Part shown: piece after piece, positions 8,490 to 16,288 of the stretch
Layout: each line of letters begins with the position of its first letter
How positions within the stretch are numbered: the first letter of the stretch is position 1
NCBI GenBank assembly: GCA_015486015.1
Contig: WFSL01000036.1
Coordinates: 46,889 to 110,888, forward strand
DNA length: 64,000 bases
Source of the DNA: Aquificota bacterium
Lineage (GTDB): Bacteria; Thermosulfidibacterota; Thermosulfidibacteria; Thermosulfidibacterales; B14-G1
Direction: 5' to 3'
The notes under the pieces: generated by a model
What the model saw: only the letters and a program-made list of their open reading frames with translations
What the model was told of the DNA's origin: nothing
The model's database searches: none
Program-made: the position numbers and the translations under genes

Positions 8490-9875
8490 ATGAAAGAAAG
8501 TATAAAATCCGCTTTGATAGAGATAGCAGGAGAAGAATATGTCTCTACATTTGAGGAGGAATTATATTTCTATGGGCGAGATCCTGGACTAAGTTTTCCC
8601 TCCAATCCCCACTATGTAGTGCTGCCTGAAAATACAGAAGAGATTCAACAAATAGTGAGATTGGCAAACAAAGAAGGAATACCCATAGTGCCATTGGGGG
8701 CTGGACTCTCCTTAACAGGCCTGGCTATTCCTCGGAGAGGAGGAATCGTTATTGACATGAAGAGGATGGACAGGATCTTAGAGGTTAATGAAAAGGCCAG
8801 GTTTGTTATTGTTGAAGGGGGTACCTCTCAGGGTAAGCTCCAAGCCTACTTGGAGAAGCATTACCCGAGATTGAGACATAGTATCCCTGATGCGCCTCCA
8901 ACCGCTACTATAGCGGCGAATGTGGTCATTCACGGGCAAGGCAGGCTGAGTCAGCAGTATGGGTTCAACTCCGACTTAGTAGCAGGTATGGAGGTGGTTT
9001 TGCCAAGTGGCGAGATTTGTAAGGTAGGCTCTTGTGCCGTATCCCCCTATTGGTTTTCAAAGGGACCTCCCCTTCCAGATATATCAGGGCTATTTCTTGG
9101 ATGGTTCGGCACCACGGGTATCATTACTAAACTGGCCATTAAGCTCTATCCCAGAAAGAAGATGAGAGATTTGGAGATTTTTGTAACTGACAATGAAAAC
9201 CTTATTTCGGACATCATATATGAAGTCACTCATACAGAAATGGTAGAGGACATTACAATTTTTGCCCAACCATGGCCTTTGTTTTTCAAGGACAACTCCC
9301 ACATATGTATATACTTCACTGGAGATACAGAGGAAGAGTTAGAGTTCAAGAGAAGAGTGATATGGAAAGCATTAGAAAAGTTTATAGAGTCTAAAGAAGG
9401 AGGATTCATGTGGGTCCAACCATCCATGAAACCCACATTTTTAGATATGCCACAAAGGAGCGTAGCCAGGTTTGCAGATGTGAAGAGAGGAGGGGGATTT
9501 GAATATTCTGGTCCTATCCTGTTGGTAGAAAAATATCCTGAATGCATGAGAAAATTGAGGGAATTATCTACAAAGTACAACTTGGCCTATTCAGCTATGG
9601 CGAGAATAATCGATACAGCTCATTGCATGATGTTTGCCTTTGCTTTTGCTTTCAATAGAGCAGATGAAGATATGGTAGAAAGGGCAAGAAGAGCCATGGC
9701 AGAAGTAAGCAAATTCATCATAGAAGTAGGAGGAGTTTTCTGGAAACCCACAGTTGAAGAACAGAAATTGACAATAGAGCATATAGATTCTGGCACTCTT
9801 AAACTACTAAAGATGATCAAGAATCACTTAGATCCTAACAATATCATGAATCCCAGCAATTGGGAATTAAGGTAG
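8490..9875 (+). CDS. FAD-linked oxidase, GlcD/D-lactate dehydrogenase family
   Basis: 461 residues, usual length for GlcD-type enzymes. The N-terminal FAD-binding type 4 (PCMH) domain shows PLGAGLSLTGLAIP and GGIVIDMKRMDRI (residues ~70-100) and ANVVIHGQGRLSQQYG (~150); the C-terminal FAD-oxidase domain ends with HLDPNNIMNPSNWE, a typical family ending. It would oxidise a 2-hydroxy acid (glycolate, lactate or a longer 2-hydroxyacid) and hand electrons to the flanking Fe-S proteins, the GlcDF/LldEFG type of arrangement. The ribosome-binding site is GGAGAGGAGGTG, partly inside the previous gene. The substrate cannot be told from sequence; closeness to acyl-CoA genes suggests a 2-hydroxy acid from that pathway or an electron-transfer role. 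Confidence 0.85.
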   Translation: MKESIKSALIEIAGEEYVSTFEEELYFYGRDPGLSFPSNPHYVVLPENTEEIQQIVRLANKEGIPIVPLGAGLSLTGLAIPRRGGIVIDMKRMDRILEVNEKARFVIVEGGTSQGKLQAYLEKHYPRLRHSIPDAPPTATIAANVVIHGQGRLSQQYGFNSDLVAGMEVVLPSGEICKVGSCAVSPYWFSKGPPLPDISGLFLGWFGTTGIITKLAIKLYPRKKMRDLEIFVTDNENLISDIIYEVTHTEMVEDITIFAQPWPLFFKDNSHICIYFTGDTEEELEFKRRVIWKALEKFIESKEGGFMWVQPSMKPTFLDMPQRSVARFADVKRGGGFEYSGPILLVEKYPECMRKLRELSTKYNLAYSAMARIIDTAHCMMFAFAFAFNRADEDMVERARRAMAEVSKFIIEVGGVFWKPTVEEQKLTIEHIDSGTLKLLKMIKNHLDPNNIMNPSNWELR

Positions 9876-9901
9876 TGAGATGTAAAGAGGGGGTTAAAAC
9901 A

Positions 9902-11059
9902 ATGAGATACGAAGAAGTGATTCACAGATGTTTCAGATGTGGTTACTGTAAGTTTACCAGAAATTACTATGATTTTAATTGTCCCTCTTACTTAAAGTAT
10001 AAGTTCGACACATTTTCTCCAGGCGGAAGAATGTGGCTGATACGAGCCTGGCTTAAGGGAGAAATCAAAAATAGCCCCCGCTTGCAAGAAATCTTTTTCT
10101 CATGCGCAACTTGTGCCAATTGCGTGGAATGTTGCCCCTTCCAGTTTAGTGAAGACCTTGTAGAAATCTTCATCGCCGCCAAAGAAGAAATGGTAAACAG
10201 TGGAATAGTACCTCCTCAGGTGAGAGATTATCTAAAGAATATTTATACTTATGGAAATCCCTATAAAGCACCAGCGGATGAGAGGGATAGATGGGCAGAG
10301 GATCTTCCCATAGAGACTTACGAAGGGCACGAGTATCTGTTTTATGTTGGATGTGTAGGTTCCTATGACGAGAGGGGAAGAAAAATTGCCAAAGCAGTAG
10401 CTAATCTACTCATAAAAGCCGGACTCTCCATGGGCATAATGCGAAACCAGGAGATATGCGATGGAAACGAAGTGCGGGCATTGGGTGATTTAGAGCTATT
10501 TAGACACCTGGCACAACGAAACATCAGGCTTTTCAAAGAAAGAGGGGTAAAGAAGATTGTCACCTTGGACCCCCATGCCTTCAATGCCTTCAAAAACCAT
10601 TATAAGGAACTGGGGGGCAATTTTCAGGTTCACCACTATTCACAGATACTTGCTCCATTGGTGAATTCTGGCGTTTTCCCCCTGGGTCGGCTTGAGGCAA
10701 GGGTGGCCTTTCATGATTCCTGTTACTTGGGTAGGCACAATGGGGAATATCAAAGTCCAAGGGCCATCCTCAGGGCCATTCCTGGGGTGGAACTGGTAGA
10801 GCTGGAGCGCAATAGTGAGAATGCCCTCTGCTGCGGGGGAGGCGGGGGGAACTTTTTTACCGACATCTTAGGAGGTGGAGAAAACCATCCAAGTCGCATT
10901 CGGATAAAAGAGGCCCTTGAATCTGGGGTTTCCATTTTGGCTGTAACCTGTCCCCAATGCGCAAAAATGCTGGAGGATGCTGCCAAGGCGATAGGTGTTG
11001 ATGAGGAGTTGGAGATTTTGGATGTGGCAGAGGTTGTAGAAAGGGCTATCGGCCCTTAA
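9902..11059 (+). CDS. HdrD/GlcF-like iron-sulfur protein with one degenerate CCG domain
   Basis: ATG 9902 follows AGAGGGGG and gives MRYEEVIHRCFRCGYC; a longer frame from 9860 lacks support. The N-terminus has two ferredoxin-like cysteine groups (CFRCGYC...CP and CATCANCVECCPF). Of the two CCG domains, the second is complete (CCGGGGGNFF, then CPQC), whereas the first reads ICDGNEV and TLDPHAFN at the places where CCG and CPHC normally stand, so this protein can bind only one noncubane cluster. 386 residues. Expected partner of the FAD oxidase encoded upstream. Base use changes inside the gene: the first ~700 bases are AT-rich like the genes before it, the remainder GC-richer like those after it. 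Confidence 0.8.
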   Translation: MRYEEVIHRCFRCGYCKFTRNYYDFNCPSYLKYKFDTFSPGGRMWLIRAWLKGEIKNSPRLQEIFFSCATCANCVECCPFQFSEDLVEIFIAAKEEMVNSGIVPPQVRDYLKNIYTYGNPYKAPADERDRWAEDLPIETYEGHEYLFYVGCVGSYDERGRKIAKAVANLLIKAGLSMGIMRNQEICDGNEVRALGDLELFRHLAQRNIRLFKERGVKKIVTLDPHAFNAFKNHYKELGGNFQVHHYSQILAPLVNSGVFPLGRLEARVAFHDSCYLGRHNGEYQSPRAILRAIPGVELVELERNSENALCCGGGGGNFFTDILGGGENHPSRIRIKEALESGVSILAVTCPQCAKMLEDAAKAIGVDEELEILDVAEVVERAIGP

Positions 11060-11152
11060 AGAGGTGCTATCCTGCTTGTTAGACAATCCATAGATAATGG
11101 ATAGCAATGTATGGTATTTAAAGACGTTCGAAAAATCACTCAGGAGGAAACG

Positions 11153-12292
11153 ATGGACTTCGAGTTACCTGAAGAGTTGAAGATGCTTAGAGACACAGCC
11201 TACAAGTTTGCCCAGAACGAATTTCCGCCCTTGGCCAAAGAGTGTGACCGGGAGGAAAAGTTTCCCCATGAGCTTTGGAAAAAGGCCTGCGAGCTGGGAT
11301 TCATAGGGGCCTGGATACCTGAAGAGTATGGTGGGGGCGGCGTAGGGCAGCTGGGTTTGGCCGTGATCATGGAGCAGTTTGCCCGCGTTGACATGGGACT
11401 TAGCCTTATATTGGCCTCCACTTTCGGATCTGAGGCCATTAGCCTCTATGGGACGGAGGAGCAGAAAAAGCAATACCTACCTCCTCTTGTGAGGGGTGAG
11501 GCCATCTGTGCCGGGGCCTTTACTGAGCCCGATGCAGGAACGGACGTGGCAGGTATCAGGACAAGGGCGGTGAAAGACGGCAACGAGTATGTGATTAACG
11601 GCAGTAAAATGTTTATCACTAATGGTACCATATGTGACTTCATGGTGGTCCTGTGTGTCACCAATCCCGATGCTGAGAAGCGCCACAAGCGCCACAGCCT
11701 CATCTTAGTAGAGGCCGATAGGCCCGGCATTACCCGTACCAAAATCCATGGAAAGATGGGCATCAGGGCCAGTGATACGGGGGAGATCACCTTTGAGAAT
11801 GTCCGTGTTCCAGTGAGTAACCTCATAGGCAAAGAGGGGGAAGGTTTCTATGAGGTGATGCACTTCTTTGACGTGACTAGGACCTTTGTGGCAGCTCAGG
11901 GGGTAGGCTGTGCCCAAGGCGCCCTGGATCTGGCCATCTCTTATGTGAAGGAACGCAAGGCCTTCGGCCAGCCCCTGGCCGCCTTTCAGGCCACCCAGTT
12001 CAAGATTGCCGAAATGGCCACCAAGGTGGAGCTCGCCAGAAATGCCGTTTATAAGGCTGCTTGGAAGCTGGATCGGGGGGAACTGGATCCTACCTTGAGT
12101 GCCATGGCCAAGTACTTTGCCGGTGAGACAGCGGTTTGGGTAGCCAATCAGGCCTTACAGCTCCATGGAGGATATGGCTACATAGATGAATACGATGTCC
12201 AGCGCTTTTACAGGGATGCAAAGATTCTGGAGATTTACGAAGGCACAACCGAGGCAGAAAAACTGACTATAGCCAGAAGGCTTCTGGTTTGA
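11153..12292 (+). CDS. Acyl-CoA dehydrogenase
   Basis: 379 residues, full family length. ATG 11153 follows CAGGAGGAAACG; a longer frame from 11111 has no ribosome-binding site. Signatures: AFTEPDAGTDVAG (FAD/substrate contact), QLHGGYGYIDEYDVQRFYRDAKI, and IYEGTTE with the catalytic Glu. It would introduce an alpha-beta double bond in an acyl-CoA, passing electrons to ETF. It starts the GC-richer part of the block and stands with a thiolase and two class III CoA-transferases, the same set of gene types as bbsG-bbsB-bbsEF of benzylsuccinate oxidation, so a branched or aryl-substituted acyl-CoA is a possible substrate. General fatty or branched-chain acyl-CoA dehydrogenases share these motifs. 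Confidence 0.9.
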   Translation: MDFELPEELKMLRDTAYKFAQNEFPPLAKECDREEKFPHELWKKACELGFIGAWIPEEYGGGGVGQLGLAVIMEQFARVDMGLSLILASTFGSEAISLYGTEEQKKQYLPPLVRGEAICAGAFTEPDAGTDVAGIRTRAVKDGNEYVINGSKMFITNGTICDFMVVLCVTNPDAEKRHKRHSLILVEADRPGITRTKIHGKMGIRASDTGEITFENVRVPVSNLIGKEGEGFYEVMHFFDVTRTFVAAQGVGCAQGALDLAISYVKERKAFGQPLAAFQATQFKIAEMATKVELARNAVYKAAWKLDRGELDPTLSAMAKYFAGETAVWVANQALQLHGGYGYIDEYDVQRFYRDAKILEIYEGTTEAEKLTIARRLLV

Positions 12293-12304
12293 AGGGGGTT
12301 TATG

Positions 12305-13753
12305 ATGGTAGGTATACTCTCGTATGGTGCTTATGTTCCTCGCTATAGGCTATCCAGAAAGGCCATCTTTGATGCTGTAGGCTGGTTTGCCCCTGCCACC
12401 CGGGGGTATGCAAGGGGGGAGAAGGCCGTTGCCAATTATGACGAGGACAGTCTCTCCATGGGAGTGGAGGCTGCCAGAGCTTGCCTGCGATCTAAAGAAA
12501 GCGTTTATGCGCTCTACTTTGCCAGCACCACGCCCCCTTACATGGAGAGGCAGAACTCGGCTATTGTGGCTCATGCACTGAACCTGCCTGACTCTGTGGA
12601 AGCCGTAGACCTGACAGGTTCTATGAAGGCAGGCACAGCAGCGCTTTTGGCGGCCTTTGACTCAGTCAAGAGTGGACGCGCTCCTGCTGCGATGGCTGTG
12701 GCCGCAGATGCCCGGCTGGCTAAGGTAGCCTCTGCCCAGGAGCACCTCTTTGGGGACGCCGCTGCGGCCTTATTAGTGGGGAATGGGGATCCTTTGGCCA
12801 GCCTCCTGGGCAGCTACACGGTGAGTTGCGACTTCGTGGATTATCGGAGGAGTACCAAGAACGACTTTGGCAAGGCATGGGAAGAAAGGTGGATCAGGGA
12901 TATAGGGTATGGAAGGCTCATCCAAGAGGCCCTCTCTGGACTTCTGAAACAGCAGGGTATCTCTCCCAAACTGTTAGCCAAAGTAGCATTCCCCTGTCCT
13001 TACTCTGCCGTAAGGAAAAAGATTGCTGCAAGAATGGGGATCGACCCTACCAAGGTCCAGGAGAATGTACACCAGCTCATTGGGGATGCGGGGGTGGCCA
13101 TGCCCATGCTCCTATTGGTCTCTGCGTTGGAAGAATCGAAGCCTGGTGATCTCATAGCCGTCGCCAGTTATGGCAACGGGGCCCAGGCCCTCCTTCTGAA
13201 GGTAGAGAAGGGGATAGGAGTCTATAAAAAGGGGCTTTGGCAGAGGGCCCTCTCCAGACGTGCCGAAATGTCTTACGAGAAGTACCTGGCCTTCAAGGAG
13301 CTGGTACCCCTGGAGTTGGGCATCAGGGGAGAGGAGGTGGCCCCCACAGCCCTTTCGGTGCTCTGGAGGGAGAGAAAGGCCGTTTTGGGCCTTGTGGGTT
13401 CCCGGTGCAAGAGGTGTGGCACGCCCGTCTATCCACCCCAGAGGGTGTGCGTAAACCCACAATGTAAAGCCATGGACGAAATGGAAGACTATCCCTTTGC
13501 CGAGAGGAAGGGAAAACTCTTTACCTTTACGGCAGACAATCTGGCCTTCTCCATGAACCCGCCAGCCCTGTATGGTGTGGTGGACTTTGAAGGTGGAGGT
13601 AGATACTGGTTCGACCTCACAGACTGCGCCCTGGAAGAACTCAAGGTGGGCATGGAGGTAAAGATGACCTTCAGGAGAAAATACGTGGATAAGAACCGTT
13701 CCATATTTGGCTACTTCTGGAAGGCCGTACCTGTCATTGAGGGGGGTGAGTGA
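12305..13753 (+). CDS. HMG-CoA-synthase-like domain fused to DUF35 (Zn-ribbon/OB fold); catalytic residues replaced
   Basis: 482 residues from ATG 12305 (AAGGGGG six bases upstream; ATG 12302 is the alternative). Residues 1-330 align with archaeal-type HMG-CoA synthases (thiolase fold) but the catalytic triad is gone: the Glu position is Thr75 (STTPPY where SESHPY is usual), the nucleophilic Cys is Met107 (DLTGSMKAGT against DLEFACKAGT), and the His is Pro230 (AFPCPYSAV against FHQPNGKF). The later SYGNGA loop is kept. Residues ~365-480 form a DUF35 domain with a zinc ribbon (CKRC...CVNPQC) and an OB fold. DUF35 proteins pair with thiolases (BbsA with BbsB, ChsH2 with Ltp2). The fused protein is therefore probably a structural or CoA-binding partner of the thiolase encoded next, whose ATG overlaps this stop (TGATG). 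Confidence 0.8.
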   Translation: MVGILSYGAYVPRYRLSRKAIFDAVGWFAPATRGYARGEKAVANYDEDSLSMGVEAARACLRSKESVYALYFASTTPPYMERQNSAIVAHALNLPDSVEAVDLTGSMKAGTAALLAAFDSVKSGRAPAAMAVAADARLAKVASAQEHLFGDAAAALLVGNGDPLASLLGSYTVSCDFVDYRRSTKNDFGKAWEERWIRDIGYGRLIQEALSGLLKQQGISPKLLAKVAFPCPYSAVRKKIAARMGIDPTKVQENVHQLIGDAGVAMPMLLLVSALEESKPGDLIAVASYGNGAQALLLKVEKGIGVYKKGLWQRALSRRAEMSYEKYLAFKELVPLELGIRGEEVAPTALSVLWRERKAVLGLVGSRCKRCGTPVYPPQRVCVNPQCKAMDEMEDYPFAERKGKLFTFTADNLAFSMNPPALYGVVDFEGGGRYWFDLTDCALEELKVGMEVKMTFRRKYVDKNRSIFGYFWKAVPVIEGGE

Positions 13754-14949
13754 TGGCAACGGGGATAAGGGATAAGGTGGCCATAGTGGGTATGGGATGT
13801 ACCAAATTTGGGGAGCTATGGGACAAGGGGGCGGAGGATCTCATGGTGGAGGCCTATAAGGAGGCCATCGAGGATGCCGGGATTGAGCCCAAGGAGATTC
13901 AGGCGGCCTGGCTGGCCACCTGTTACGAGGAGATCAATATAGGAAAAAGTGCCATGCCCCTTTCTACCACCCTGAAGCTTCCTTTCATACCTGTAACCCG
14001 GGTAGAGAACCTGTGTGCTTCGGGTACCGAGGCCTTCAGGGCGGCATGCTATGCCGTGGCCTCTGGGGCCTACGACATGGTGTTGGCCCTGGGAGTGGAG
14101 AAGCTGAAGGACACAGGTTACGGCGGATTGCCCGAGCTCTCCTTCACCTTCGGTACCAGAAACAGGATGATCTTTCCCAATGTTACAGCCCCAGGGGCCT
14201 TTGCCATGATGGCCACCAGGTATTTTGCCAGGTACGGGATAGATCCTGAGGAGGGCAAAAGGACCCTGGCTAGGATCTCTGTGAAGAGCCACCACAATGG
14301 GGCCCTCAATCCCAAGGCCCACCTGAGGCGGGAGATCACTATAGAGGATGTCCTCAAGGCCCCTATAGTGGCCTGGCCTCTGGGCTTATACGATTGCTGC
14401 GGTGTAAGCGACGGTGCAGCGGCCGCCATCATCACCACGCCGGAGATCGCCAAGGGATTGCGTCAGGATTTCGTGAGGGTGAAGGCCCTTCAGGTGGCAG
14501 TCACATCGGGGGAGGAGCTCATGTATCAGGCTTGGGACGGGACCCACGTGGAGTCCACGGTGAGGGCAGCGGTGAGGGCCTATGAGGAGGCAGGGATTAA
14601 GAATCCTCGAGAGGAGATCGGGGTGATGGAAATCCATGATTGCTTCTCCATCACCGAATTGGTCACCTATGAGGATCTGGGGATTTCTCCCAGGGGAAAG
14701 GCGAGCGACGATGTAAACAACGGTTTCTTTGATCTGGATGGGCAGATTCCCTGCCAGCCCGATGGTGGCCTGAAGTGTTTTGGCCATCCCATAGGGGCCT
14801 CGGGTCTGCGCATGATGTACGAGGTGTACAAACAGCTTCAAGGCAAGGCAGGGGAGAGGCAGGTGAAGGATCCCAAGCTGGGGCTCACCCATAACCTGGG
14901 AGGATTCCCACCCCATAGTGTGGTGAGTGTGGCCATAGTGGGTGAATGA
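13753..14949 (+). CDS. Thiolase family protein (SCP2/BbsB-like)
   Basis: 398 residues from ATG 13753, which shares its A with the preceding TGA. Thiolase fold of the SCP-x type: nucleophile Cys88 in ENLCASGTEAF, EIHDCFSITEL (His) and CFGHPIGASG (GHP loop). The last conserved Cys of classical thiolases is replaced by Asn (THNLGGFPP), the state seen in the SCP2-like branch. Expected reaction: thiolytic cleavage of a 3-oxoacyl-CoA, or a Claisen-type condensation. DUF35-dependent members of this group need a partner protein, and the gene just upstream carries a DUF35 domain. Directly followed by the CoA-transferase pair. No enoyl-CoA hydratase or 3-hydroxyacyl-CoA dehydrogenase is in the operon. 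Confidence 0.88.
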   Translation: MATGIRDKVAIVGMGCTKFGELWDKGAEDLMVEAYKEAIEDAGIEPKEIQAAWLATCYEEINIGKSAMPLSTTLKLPFIPVTRVENLCASGTEAFRAACYAVASGAYDMVLALGVEKLKDTGYGGLPELSFTFGTRNRMIFPNVTAPGAFAMMATRYFARYGIDPEEGKRTLARISVKSHHNGALNPKAHLRREITIEDVLKAPIVAWPLGLYDCCGVSDGAAAAIITTPEIAKGLRQDFVRVKALQVAVTSGEELMYQAWDGTHVESTVRAAVRAYEEAGIKNPREEIGVMEIHDCFSITELVTYEDLGISPRGKASDDVNNGFFDLDGQIPCQPDGGLKCFGHPIGASGLRMMYEVYKQLQGKAGERQVKDPKLGLTHNLGGFPPHSVVSVAIVGE

Positions 14950-14974
14950 CACAAAATCCTTACGGGAGGACAGT

Positions 14975-16270
14975 ATGCTGGACGCCAAGGCATTGGAAAT
15001 CATGGCGAAGAGAGAAGCCCTGAAGGGCATAAGGGTGCTGGACATCACCAGAATCATCTACGGACCCTGGGCAGCTAACCTTCTGGCCGTCATGGGGGCG
15101 GAGGTGATCCATGTGGAGATTCCCGGTTCGGGGGATCTCCTCATCAGGGCCGTGTCTCCTGGGGGAGTTTTCCCCAGAGGATTGTCTCCGGGAATGATGT
15201 GCTGCAACTCCAACAAGTACTACCTGGCTGTGGATATGCATAAAGAAGAGGGACTGAAAATCATCAAGGAGCTGGCGGCCCGGTGCGATGTCATTATGGA
15301 GAACTTCAAGCCCGGGACTTTTGACCGCTGGGGAATTGGCTACCGTCAGCTCAAAGAGATCAACCCGGACATCATCTACGTAAGCATGCAGGGTTTTGGG
15401 AATTGGGGTCCCTACTGGACCCGTCCCAGTTATGACGCCTATGCCCAGGGTATAACGGGCCTGGCAGAGATCACAGGCTTTCCCGATGGCCTGGCTGTTA
15501 AGGCCCAGACATGGATTGGGGATTTCCTCTCTGGGACCCTGGCGGCCTTCTATACCCTGGCAGCCCTGCGTCACAGGAACAGGATGGGGGAAGGTCAGTT
15601 CATCGATCTCTCCCAGGCCGAGGTCCTTCTAAGGGCCATGGACTGGACCTGGCTTTACCAGTCCATCACCGGTGAAGGAAGGGAGAGGACGGGCAACTGG
15701 GATCCCGCCGTGGTACCATCCACGATCGCCAAAACCAAAGACGGCTTCGTGGCCATTGGTGCCTTTCCCAAGAAGGAGTTTCAAGGTCTGTGCCAGGCCA
15801 TGGGAAGGGCGGACCTCTACGAGGAGTTCAGGGATGTGGAGAAGAGGCAGAAAGAGTATGAAAAGGTCTATAGGCCTATCGATGAGTGGGCGGCAGGCAA
15901 GACCACCCAGGAGATCCTAGCCCTCTCCAGGGAGTACAGCTTTGCTGCAGCCCCTGTGAACAACTCGGAGACCATCCACAAGAACCCCCATTTCAATGCC
16001 AGGAAGATGGTGTGGAAATTCCTGGATCCCCTCTGGGGAGACCTGGCTTATCCCAGACCCTGGCACCTCTCGGAAACCCCGGGTCGGGTGCGCTGGTCTA
16101 TGAGGCCCGTGGGGTTCGACAATGAGCATGTGATGATCAGGATTCTAGGATACACCCAAGGGGAGGTGGAGGAGCTCTACGAGAAGGGGGTTCTGGGCAA
16201 GTGGGATGAGAATTTCCCCGCCACGGCTCCTCCCAAGGACTGGGACGGCAAGAAGGGACTTTTCTACTGA
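14975..16270 (+). CDS. Class III CoA-transferase (CaiB/BaiF), catalytic-type subunit
   Basis: 431 residues. ATG 14975 follows GGGAGGA; the in-frame GTG at 14942 inside the thiolase gene is less likely. The family Rossmann-like N-terminus (GIRVLDITRIIYGPWAA, VIHVE) and middle domain (MGEGQFIDLSQAE) are clear. The catalytic Asp that forms the mixed anhydride is present as Asp183 in TWIGDFLSG. It would move CoA from a donor such as succinyl-CoA to a free acid. It is paired with a second family member encoded 18 bases downstream, as in BbsEF. Family members include formyl-CoA, carnitine and benzylsuccinate CoA-transferases, and also alpha-methylacyl-CoA racemase. Confidence 0.87.
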   Translation: MLDAKALEIMAKREALKGIRVLDITRIIYGPWAANLLAVMGAEVIHVEIPGSGDLLIRAVSPGGVFPRGLSPGMMCCNSNKYYLAVDMHKEEGLKIIKELAARCDVIMENFKPGTFDRWGIGYRQLKEINPDIIYVSMQGFGNWGPYWTRPSYDAYAQGITGLAEITGFPDGLAVKAQTWIGDFLSGTLAAFYTLAALRHRNRMGEGQFIDLSQAEVLLRAMDWTWLYQSITGEGRERTGNWDPAVVPSTIAKTKDGFVAIGAFPKKEFQGLCQAMGRADLYEEFRDVEKRQKEYEKVYRPIDEWAAGKTTQEILALSREYSFAAAPVNNSETIHKNPHFNARKMVWKFLDPLWGDLAYPRPWHLSETPGRVRWSMRPVGFDNEHVMIRILGYTQGEVEELYEKGVLGKWDENFPATAPPKDWDGKKGLFY

Positions 16271-16288
16271 TGTAGAGAGGTGGAGACC

